DNA from: Amycolatopsis nalaikhensis | GTDB taxonomy: Bacteria; Actinomycetota; Actinomycetes; Mycobacteriales; Pseudonocardiaceae | Length of the DNA: 64,000 nucleotides | Assembly (NCBI RefSeq): GCF_030264295.1 | Contig: NZ_CP127173.1 | Coordinates: forward strand, 565,501-629,500 | Direction: 5' to 3' | Shown here: positions 57,974-64,000 of the stretch, in pieces | Numbering within the stretch: position 1 is the stretch's first letter | Layout of the letters: each line of letters opens with the position of its first letter | The notes under the pieces: model-generated | Told to the model about the DNA's origin: nothing | What the model saw: the letters and a program-made list of their open reading frames with translations, nothing else | The model's database searches: none | Translations under genes and position numbers: made by a program

Positions 57974-58459
57974 TCAGATCTCCTTGACGTGCTCGAACGG
58001 CTCGGCGCACGTGCGGCAGCGCCGCAGCGCCTTGCACGCCGTCGCGCCGAAGCGGGACTGCTCCTCGGTGTCCGCCGACCCGCACAGCGGGCAGCGGACC
58101 GCGCTCATCGGGGCCGACAGCGTCAGCGGGATCGGGCCCGACCGCCGCGGCGCCGCGCCCGGCGGGGCGATCCCCGCCGAAGCCAGCTTTTCCCGGCCCT
58201 CGGCCGAAATCCAGTCCGACGACCACGCGGGCGACAGCTGCGTCCGGATCTCGACGTCCGCGTAGCCCGCCGAGACGAGCGCGTGCTCCAGGTCGTCGCG
58301 CATGGTGTCCATCGCCGGGCAGCCGGTGTAGGTCGGCGTGATCGCCACGACGACGCGACCGTCCTCTTCGGACACCGAACGCAGCACGCCCAGGTCCGCC
58401 AGCGTCAGCATCGGCAGCTCGGGGTCGGTGACCGTGGCGGCCACGGCGGCGGCGGTCAC
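57974..58459 (-). CDS. paaD: Phenylacetyl-CoA epoxidase subunit PaaD
   Basis: This 161-residue protein starts at GTG 58459, overlapping the paaC stop by four bases (GTG 58462 also possible). The DUF59/MIP18 part has VTDPELPMLTLADLGVLRSV and TYTGCPAMDTMRDDLEHAL. The C-terminal zinc ribbon is RCPLCGSADTEEQSRFGATA followed by CRTC. PaaD is thought to assist maturation of the diiron or Fe-S centres of the epoxidase. Confidence 0.94.
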   Translation of the reverse strand: MTAAAVAATVTDPELPMLTLADLGVLRSVSEEDGRVVVAITPTYTGCPAMDTMRDDLEHALVSAGYADVEIRTQLSPAWSSDWISAEGREKLASAGIAPPGAAPRRSGPIPLTLSAPMSAVRCPLCGSADTEEQSRFGATACKALRRCRTCAEPFEHVKEI

Positions 58460-59313
58460 CACTTCGCGTCCGGCATCGCCCGGGCGACGCTCTGCAGCTC
58501 CGCCAGCACGAACCCGAACTGCTCGGTGTGGACGCCGTCGCGACCGGTCCGCCCGGACACCCCGGCCAGCTCCCCGGCGGCCGGACGGGTGAGCGTCGCC
58601 GCGGCGAGCGCCTGGTCCAGCACCGCGTCGAACTCGGGCCGCAGCGAAGCCGCGTCCACCAGTTCGACCTCGTGCGTGCGGAACAGCTCGCCGACGTACG
58701 GCCACACCTCGTCGAGGCCGTCCTGCATCCGCTCGTGCGACAACGGCGTCCCGTCGCCGAGGCGGACCAGCCACTGCGCCGCGTAGTCGCGGTGGTAGGT
58801 CAGCTCCTTGACGCCCTTGTCCGCGATCGCCGCCAGCACCGGGTCCTCGGCCGAAACCAGCCGCTGGAACAGCGCCAGCCGCCAGGTCGAGAACACGAAC
58901 AGCCGCGCGATCAGGTGCCCGAAGTGCCCGCCGCCCAGCTCGGCGAGCCGGACGTTGCGGAACTCGTGCTCCACGCGGAGGAACGCCAGCGCGTCTTCCG
59001 TGCGCCCGGTCCCGTCCGCCTTGCCCGCGCGGGCCAGCAGCAGCCGGGCCTGGCCGAGCAGGTCGAGGCCGATGTTGGCGATCGCCACCTCGTCCTCCAG
59101 CTCGGGCGCGTTCGTGCACCACTCCTGCAGCCGGTGGGAGAAGATCAGCGCGTCGTCGCCCAGCATCAGGCAGTATGCGGCGAGCCGGGCACCGTCCATT
59201 CCGGACGGGACCGACGTGTCCACCCCGGACAGCGGGTCCTCGAACCCGGTGCCGAACGCCCAGCGCGCGTCGTTCTCCTCGGTGAGCGACTCGTACACGT
59301 TGTCGAAACTCAT
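58456..59313 (-). CDS. paaC: Phenylacetyl-CoA epoxidase structural subunit PaaC
   Basis: This 285-residue protein starts at ATG 59313. It is a ferritin-like helical bundle with LGDDALIFSHRLQEWCTNAP, ELEDEVAIANIGLDLLGQAR, FRNVRLAELGGGHFGHLIAR and ELTYHRDYAAQWLVRLGDGT. In the family PaaC is the non-catalytic partner of PaaA. It overlaps paaB by four bases. Confidence 0.95.
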   Translation of the reverse strand: MSFDNVYESLTEENDARWAFGTGFEDPLSGVDTSVPSGMDGARLAAYCLMLGDDALIFSHRLQEWCTNAPELEDEVAIANIGLDLLGQARLLLARAGKADGTGRTEDALAFLRVEHEFRNVRLAELGGGHFGHLIARLFVFSTWRLALFQRLVSAEDPVLAAIADKGVKELTYHRDYAAQWLVRLGDGTPLSHERMQDGLDEVWPYVGELFRTHEVELVDAASLRPEFDAVLDQALAAATLTRPAAGELAGVSGRTGRDGVHTEQFGFVLAELQSVARAMPDAKW

Positions 59314-59666
59314 ATGTGCGGCACCTCCTCGGGGATGTCGTAGAACGTCGGGTGCCGGTAGACCTTGTCGCCGCTCGGCGCGAAGAACGGGTCCTTCTCG
59401 TCCGGCGAGGACGCCGTGATCGCCGAGGCGCGCACGACCCAGATCGACACGCCTTCGTTGCGGCGGGTGTAGAGGTCGCGGGCGTGGTGCAGGGCCATCT
59501 CGTCGTCGGCCGCGTGCAGCGAGCCGACGTGCACGTGGTTCAAGCCGCGCTTGCCGCGGACGAACACCTCGTACAGCGGCCAGTCGTGCTTGACCGGGCC
59601 CGGGGCGGCGGGCACCCCCTCCAGCGGGACGGCGCCGTGGCCGCCTTCGGCAGTCAGGTCGGTCAC
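59310..59666 (-). CDS. paaB: Phenylacetyl-CoA epoxidase subunit PaaB
   Basis: This 118-residue protein starts at GTG 59666, overlapping the paaA stop. [40 protein letters not shown] and [13 protein letters not shown] are typical of PaaB, a small bridging subunit of the oxygenase. An N-terminal extension of about 25 residues ([20 protein letters not shown]) is not part of the core. It overlaps paaC by four bases. Confidence 0.95.
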   Translation of the reverse strand: MTDLTAEGGHGAVPLEGVPAAPGPVKHDWPLYEVFVRGKRGLNHVHVGSLHAADDEMALHHARDLYTRRNEGVSIWVVRASAITASSPDEKDPFFAPSGDKVYRHPTFYDIPEEVPHI

Positions 59667-60604
59667 TTGCGCTCCTTCTTCTTTTCGGCGTGCGCCACGG
59701 CGGCTTCCCGCACCCACGCGCCCTCTTCGTGCGCGCGACGCCGGTGCGCGATCCGCGAGGCGTTGCAGGGGCCGTTGCCCTTCAGCACGTTCTTGAACTC
59801 GTCCCAGTCCACCGCGCCGAAGTCGTAGTGCCCGCGCGCGGCGTTCCACTCGAGGTCGGGGTCCGGGAAGGTGACGCCGAGGGCCTCGGCCTGCGGCACC
59901 GACATGTCGACGAAGCGCTGCCGCAGCTCGTCGTTCGTGTGGCGCTTGATCTTCCACGCCATCGACTGCGCGGTGTTCGGCGAGTCGGCGTCCGGCGGGC
60001 CGAACATCATCAGCGACGGCCACCACCAGCGGTTCACGGCCTCCTGGACCATCTCCCGCTGCTGCTCGGTGCCCTTCATCATGGTCATCAGCAGCTCGTA
60101 GCCCTGCCGCTGGTGGAAGGACTCCTCCTTGCAGATCCGGATCATCGCCCGCGCGTAGGGCCCGTACGACGAGCGGCACAGCGGCACCTGGTTGCAGATC
60201 GCCGCGCCGTCGACCAGCCAGCCGATCACGCCGACGTCGGCGAAGGTCAGCGTCGGGTAGTTGAAGATCGACGAGTACTTCTGCTTGCCGCTGATCAGCT
60301 TGTCGGTCAGGTCGGCGCGGTCGGCGCCCAGCGTCGCCGCCGCCGAGTACAGGTAGAGCCCGTGGCCGGCCTCGTCCTGGACCTTGGCGAGCAGGATCGC
60401 CTTGCGCCGCAGCGACGGCGCCCGCGTGATCCAGTTGCCCTCGGGCTGCATGCCGATGATCTCGGAGTGCGCGTGCTGCGCGATCTGCCGGATCATCGTC
60501 TTGCGGTAGCCCTCGGGCACCCAGTCGCGCGGCTCGATGCGCTGGTCGCGCTCGATGGTGTGCTCGAAGTGCTCTTCGAGGCCGGGTTCGGCGACAGCGG
60601 TCAC
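59663..60604 (-). CDS. paaA: Phenylacetyl-CoA 1,2-epoxidase catalytic subunit PaaA
   Basis: This 313-residue protein starts at GTG 60604, overlapping the paaZ stop by four bases. The diiron ligands are visible in [20 protein letters not shown] (ExxH-type) and [20 protein letters not shown] (EExxxH). [20 protein letters not shown] is a conserved C-terminal segment. It inserts one oxygen atom into phenylacetyl-CoA to form the ring epoxide. An Arg/Lys/Glu-rich tail ends the protein. Confidence 0.96.
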   Translation of the reverse strand: MTAVAEPGLEEHFEHTIERDQRIEPRDWVPEGYRKTMIRQIAQHAHSEIIGMQPEGNWITRAPSLRRKAILLAKVQDEAGHGLYLYSAAATLGADRADLTDKLISGKQKYSSIFNYPTLTFADVGVIGWLVDGAAICNQVPLCRSSYGPYARAMIRICKEESFHQRQGYELLMTMMKGTEQQREMVQEAVNRWWWPSLMMFGPPDADSPNTAQSMAWKIKRHTNDELRQRFVDMSVPQAEALGVTFPDPDLEWNAARGHYDFGAVDWDEFKNVLKGNGPCNASRIAHRRRAHEEGAWVREAAVAHAEKKKERK

Positions 60605-62631
60605 GGCTGCTCCTTCGAAACCAGGGTCAGGACGTCGTACTTGGCGACGGACTCGCCCTCGGCGTTGGTGACGTCGGCGTCCCAGCGGACCTCGCCGTAG
60701 TCCTGGTCGATCCGCGGGGTGATCTGCTTGGCGGTCAGGGTCACGGTCAGCGCGTCGCCGACCTTGACCGGCGTGAGGAACCGCAGGTTCTCGAGGCCGT
60801 AGTTGGCCAGCACCGGGCCCGGCTCGGGCGAGACGAACAGGCCCGCCGCGAACGACACGACCAGGTAGCCGTGCGCGACGATCCCGCCGAACAGCGGGTT
60901 CGCGGCCGCGGCCTCGGGGTCGGTGTGGGCGTAGAACGTGTCGCCGGTGAACTCGGCGAAGTGGTCGACGTCCTCCTGCGTGACCGTGCGCGGCCCGGCG
61001 ACGACCGAGTCGCCGATGCGCAGCTCGGCCAGGGACTTCCGGAACGGGTGGACGTCGCCCTCGGTGCGCGGCGCGCCGGTGACCCAGCGGCCGGTCACCG
61101 AAGACAGCACCGCGGGCGAGCCCTGCACGGCGGTGCGCTGCATGTGGTGCAGCACGCCGCGGACGCCGCCCATCTCCTCGCCGCCGCCCGCGCGGCCGGG
61201 GCCGCCGTGGACCAGCTGCGGCATCGGCGAGCCGTGCCCGGTCGACTCCTTCGCGTCGTCGGCGTCGAGCACCAGCAGGCGGCCGTGGAACGGGGCCGCG
61301 CCGAGCACGACCTCGCGCACGAACTCCCGGTCCGCCGACACGATCGACCCGGCCAGGCTGCCGCCGCCGCGCGCCGCGAAGTCGACGACCTGCTCGGTGG
61401 ACGTGTACGGCATCAGCGTGGAGACCGGGCCGAACGCCTCGACCTCGTGCGGCTCGGAGCGCTCCGGGTCGGCCTTCAGCAGCACCGGGGAGATGAACGC
61501 GCCGCGCTCGGCGTCGGCGTCGACCACCTCGACCCGCTCGGGGTCGCCGAACACGACGCTGCCCGCGTCGAGCAGGGCCTTCAGCGACCGCCGGACCTCC
61601 TCGCGCTGCTCCAGGCTGGCCAGCGCGCCCATCCGGACGCCCTCGCTCGTGGGGTTGCCGACCGTCACCTTCGCCAAGCGAGCCGAGGCCGCCTCGGCGA
61701 CGTCGTCCAGCAGCGCCGCGGGCACGAACGCGCGGCGGATCGCGGTGCACTTCTGGCCCGCCTTGACCGTCATCTCCGTGGTCAGCTGCTTGACGAACAG
61801 GTCGAACTCGGTGGTGCCCTTCACGGCGTCGGGGCCGAGGATCGAGCAGTTCAGCGAGTCGGCCTCGGCGTTGAACCGGACGGCGTTGCGCACGATCGCC
61901 GGGTGCGCGCGCAGCTTCTGCGCGGTCGACGCCGAGCCGGTGAAGGACACCAGGTCCTGCGCGGTCACGTGGTCGAGCAGGTCGCCGACGCTGCCCGCGA
62001 CGAACTGCAGCGAGCCCTCGGGCAGGATGCCGGAGGAGATGATCAGCTCGACCAGCCGCGCGGTCAGGTAGGCCGTCTGGCTCGCGGGCTTGACCAGGCT
62101 CGGGACCCCGGCCAGGAACGCGGGCGCGAACTTCTCCAGCGGCCCCCACACCGGGAAGTTGAACGCGTTGATCTGCACCGCGACGCCCCGCAGCGGCGTC
62201 GCGATGTGCTGGGCGACGAACGTGCCGCCGCGCGAGAGCGGCTCGACGTTGCCCTCGACGTAAACGGTGTCGTTCGGCAGTTCGCGCTTGCCCTTCGACG
62301 CGTAACTGAACAGCACGCCGATGCCGCCGTCGATGTCGAACTTCGAGTCACCCAGGGTGGCGCCGGTGCGCGCCGACAGCGCGTACAGCTCCTCGCGGTG
62401 CTCGCGCAGGTGCGAGGCCAGCGCCTTCAGCAGGGCCGCGCGCTGGTGGAAGGTCAGCTCGCGCAGCGCCGGGCCGCCGACCCGGCGGCCGTACGCCAGC
62501 GCCCCCGCGAAGTCGACGCCCTTCGACGAGACCCGGGCGACCTCCTCGCCCGTGGCGGCGTCGTGCAGGGGGACGCCTTCGTCCGCCGCCGTGTGCCACT
62601 CCCCGGAGACGTAGCTGCGCAGCAATGCCAT
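60601..62631 (-). CDS. paaZ: Bifunctional oxepin-CoA hydrolase / aldehyde dehydrogenase PaaZ
   Basis: This 676-residue protein starts at ATG 62631 ([12 protein letters not shown]). The aldehyde dehydrogenase domain (about 1-520) has [36 protein letters not shown] with Glu and [15 protein letters not shown] with the catalytic Cys. The MaoC-like hydratase domain (about 540-676) has [16 protein letters not shown] and [19 protein letters not shown]. Both activities for ring opening and oxidation are therefore present. It heads the minus-strand operon; a PaaR-like palindrome lies 22 bases upstream of its start. Confidence 0.96.
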   Translation of the reverse strand: MALLRSYVSGEWHTAADEGVPLHDAATGEEVARVSSKGVDFAGALAYGRRVGGPALRELTFHQRAALLKALASHLREHREELYALSARTGATLGDSKFDIDGGIGVLFSYASKGKRELPNDTVYVEGNVEPLSRGGTFVAQHIATPLRGVAVQINAFNFPVWGPLEKFAPAFLAGVPSLVKPASQTAYLTARLVELIISSGILPEGSLQFVAGSVGDLLDHVTAQDLVSFTGSASTAQKLRAHPAIVRNAVRFNAEADSLNCSILGPDAVKGTTEFDLFVKQLTTEMTVKAGQKCTAIRRAFVPAALLDDVAEAASARLAKVTVGNPTSEGVRMGALASLEQREEVRRSLKALLDAGSVVFGDPERVEVVDADAERGAFISPVLLKADPERSEPHEVEAFGPVSTLMPYTSTEQVVDFAARGGGSLAGSIVSADREFVREVVLGAAPFHGRLLVLDADDAKESTGHGSPMPQLVHGGPGRAGGGEEMGGVRGVLHHMQRTAVQGSPAVLSSVTGRWVTGAPRTEGDVHPFRKSLAELRIGDSVVAGPRTVTQEDVDHFAEFTGDTFYAHTDPEAAAANPLFGGIVAHGYLVVSFAAGLFVSPEPGPVLANYGLENLRFLTPVKVGDALTVTLTAKQITPRIDQDYGEVRWDADVTNAEGESVAKYDVLTLVSKEQP

Positions 62632-62652
62632 CTGGTCCGACCTCTCCCGCCG

Positions 62653-62678
62653 AATTACCTACCGGACGTTCAGTAATT
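62653..62678. promoter_or_regulatory. PaaR-like operator upstream of paaZ
   Basis: A 26-bp imperfect palindrome has perfect outer arms AATTAC/GTAATT, with ACCG and a CG centre inside. It resembles the 22-bp TetR-type PaaR sites described in corynebacteria (ACCG and CGGT half-sites six bases apart), as far as I recall them. It sits 22 bases upstream of paaZ, where repressor binding would block the promoter. Confidence 0.6.
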
Positions 62679-62763
62679 GCTACTGTAGCCGCTGACCCCG
62701 GAGATCGGAAGGGGTGGTGCTTGACACGGCCCCGAGCACTGCCTTTACTGAGCGACACCCCGC

Positions 62764-62785
62764 AGTGACCGTCCATTCGGTCAGT
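62764..62785. promoter_or_regulatory. PaaR-like operator upstream of paaI
   Basis: AGTGACCG (62764-62771) and CGGTCAGT (62778-62785) pair at seven of eight positions around a six-base centre. The spacing and ACCG/CGGT cores match the site before paaZ and known PaaR operators. It ends 15 bases before the paaI start. Confidence 0.65.
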
Positions 62786-62800
62786 CTGGAAAGCGAGCAC

Positions 62801-63214
62801 ATGACCAACGCCGCGCACACCATGTTCGCCGCCGACGAGGCGTCGCGCGCGCTGGGCATCGAACTCGTCGAAGCGGGTGACGGCCGGGCCGTGGCGACCA
62901 TGACGATCACGCGCGCGATGGTCAACGGGCACGACATCGCGCACGGCGGCTACCTCTTCCTCCTCGCCGACACGGCGTTCGCGTGCGCCTGCAACACCCA
63001 CGGCCCGGTGACGGTCGCCGCGGGCGCCGAGATCTCCTTCGTCGCGGCCGGCCGGCTCGGCGACCACCTCGTCGCGACGGCCACCGAGCGCACGCGCTAC
63101 GGCCGCAACGGCATCTACGACGTCACCGTGCACCGGGAGACCCCCGGCGGGCCCGAGGTCGTCGCCGAATTCCGCGGCCGCAGCCGCACCATCTCCTCCG
63201 CGAAACGGGACTGA
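62801..63214 (+). CDS. paaI: Hydroxyphenylacetyl-CoA thioesterase PaaI
   Basis: This 137-residue hotdog-fold protein starts at ATG 62801 behind GGAAAG; the longer frame from 62714 reads through the operator and is rejected. [20 protein letters not shown] carries the family His-Gly-Gly and catalytic Asp. It hydrolyses dead-end hydroxylated phenylacetyl-CoA species. It lies two bases before paaK. Confidence 0.94.
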   Translation: MTNAAHTMFAADEASRALGIELVEAGDGRAVATMTITRAMVNGHDIAHGGYLFLLADTAFACACNTHGPVTVAAGAEISFVAAGRLGDHLVATATERTRYGRNGIYDVTVHRETPGGPEVVAEFRGRSRTISSAKRD

Positions 63215-63216
63215 CC

Positions 63217-64000
63217 ATGATCGAGGCGAACATCGGCGCGGACGAGCTGGCCGCCCTCCAGCTGGAACGTCTGCGGTGGACGCTGCGGCACGCCTACACC
63301 AACGTGCCCGCCTACACGCGGAAGTTCGACGAGGCCGGTGTCCACCCCGACGACTGCAAGGAGCTCGCCGACCTGGCGAAGTTCCCGTTCACGACGAAGC
63401 AGGACCTGCGGGAGAACTACCCGTTCGGGATGTTCGCCGTGCCGCAGGAGCAGGTGCGGCGCATCCACGCCTCCAGCGGCACCACCGGCAAGGCCACCGT
63501 CGTCGGCTACACCGAGCAGGACATCGACACGTGGGCGACGGTGATGGCCCGGTCGATCCACGCCGCGGGCGGGCGGCCGGGCCACAAGGTGCACGTCGCG
63601 TACGGCTACGGCCTGTTCACCGGCGGGCTCGGCGCGCACTACGGCGCCGAGAAGCTGGGGTGCACGGTGATCCCGGCGTCGGGCGGGATGACCGCGCGGC
63701 AGGTCCAGCTGATCACCGACTTCAAGCCCGAGATCATCATGGTCACGCCGTCGTACATGCTGACGCTGCTCGACGAGTTCGAACGCCAGGGCGTCGACCC
63801 GCGTTCGTCGTCACTGAAGGTCGGCATCTTCGGTGCCGAGCCGTGGACCGAGCAGATGCGCGCCGAGATCGAGGAGCGGTTCGCGCTCGACGCCGTCGAC
63901 ATCTACGGGCTGTCCGAGGTGATGGGCCCGGGCGTCGCGCAGGAGTGCGTCGAGACGAAGGACGGCCTGCACATCTGGGAGGACCACTTCTACCCCGAGG
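63217..64000 (+). CDS. paaK: Phenylacetate-CoA ligase PaaK, truncated by window end
   Basis: The open frame from ATG 63217 gives about 261 residues and continues past the window. AMP-forming ligase motifs are present: [18 protein letters not shown] (P-loop) and [40 protein letters not shown] and [20 protein letters not shown] follow. It activates phenylacetate to phenylacetyl-CoA, the entry step of the pathway. It follows paaI by two bases. Confidence 0.95.
   Translation, partial: MIEANIGADELAALQLERLRWTLRHAYTNVPAYTRKFDEAGVHPDDCKELADLAKFPFTTKQDLRENYPFGMFAVPQEQVRRIHASSGTTGKATVVGYTEQDIDTWATVMARSIHAAGGRPGHKVHVAYGYGLFTGGLGAHYGAEKLGCTVIPASGGMTARQVQLITDFKPEIIMVTPSYMLTLLDEFERQGVDPRSSSLKVGIFGAEPWTEQMRAEIEERFALDAVDIYGLSEVMGPGVAQECVETKDGLHIWEDHFYPE

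Noticed and set aside
1..64000. tRNA or rRNA genes
   Set aside because: I looked for T-loop patterns and rRNA-like stretches on both strands and saw no cloverleaf that holds; a dedicated scan would be decisive.

Overview
The window is high-GC actinobacterial DNA (about 70% G+C, strong third-position GC bias, GTG/TTG starts, mycothiol- and F420-type enzymes). Gene content and order suggest a Pseudonocardiaceae member close to Amycolatopsis; this is inference from content, not a database match. Nearly the whole window is ordinary chromosome. I see one insertion sequence, two degraded genes, no tRNA or rRNA genes and no CRISPR array.

Layout. 1-7.6 kb: end of an MFS transporter, a decayed MmcQ/YjbR gene, a DGPF/YCII protein with its ECF42 sigma factor, a mycothiol-dependent-type enzyme, a PadR regulator with an FAD monooxygenase, and an acetyltransferase with a two-DNA-binding-domain GntR/TetR regulator. 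7.6-16.8 kb: a frameshifted secreted protein, a GH18 chitinase behind two DasR-like sites, a LysR gene with no canonical start codon, a secreted HAD phosphatase, two methyltransferases with an enoyl-CoA hydratase, an ABC ATPase, and a cysteine dioxygenase-rhodanese operon preceded by a cysteine-containing leader peptide. 16.8-18.1 kb: an IS30-family element inserted in a 44-bp palindrome. 18.1-26.3 kb: F420 oxidoreductase, glucan phosphorylase, metallopeptidase, thioredoxin-TPR protein and small genes, most convergent pairs separated by perfect hairpins.

26.5-37.3 kb is a mannoside-utilisation locus. Two secreted GH92 alpha-mannosidases diverge from an operon of LacI regulator, mannose-6-phosphate-isomerase-like protein, and a CUT2-type ABC importer (ATPase, permease, lipoprotein). 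A 12-bp palindrome GACAACGTTGTC or a one-base variant occurs at both divergent starts and a third time inside the isomerase gene. 37.5-44.4 kb: a small nucleotide-cyclase-homology protein, a LytS/LytTR two-component pair, and two sodium:solute (acetate-type) symporters, each with a small membrane partner. 44.4-47.8 kb: a PEP mutase-like enzyme with an AhpD-like protein, a divergent MocR regulator, and a secreted cyclophilin.

48.1-53.9 kb gathers acyl-CoA carboxylation and mutase functions: MeaB, thiolase, methylmalonyl-CoA epimerase, and crotonyl-CoA carboxylase/reductase, with a TetR-SPW operon between them and a 550-bp stretch of degenerate GC-rich repeats. 54.0-56.9 kb: DivIVA-domain coiled-coil protein, UspA protein, and an Rv1264-type adenylyl cyclase. 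56.9-64.0 kb: phenylacetate catabolism, paaZABCDE on the minus strand divergent from paaI-paaK (truncated by the window), with two palindromes resembling PaaR operators in the shared promoter region.
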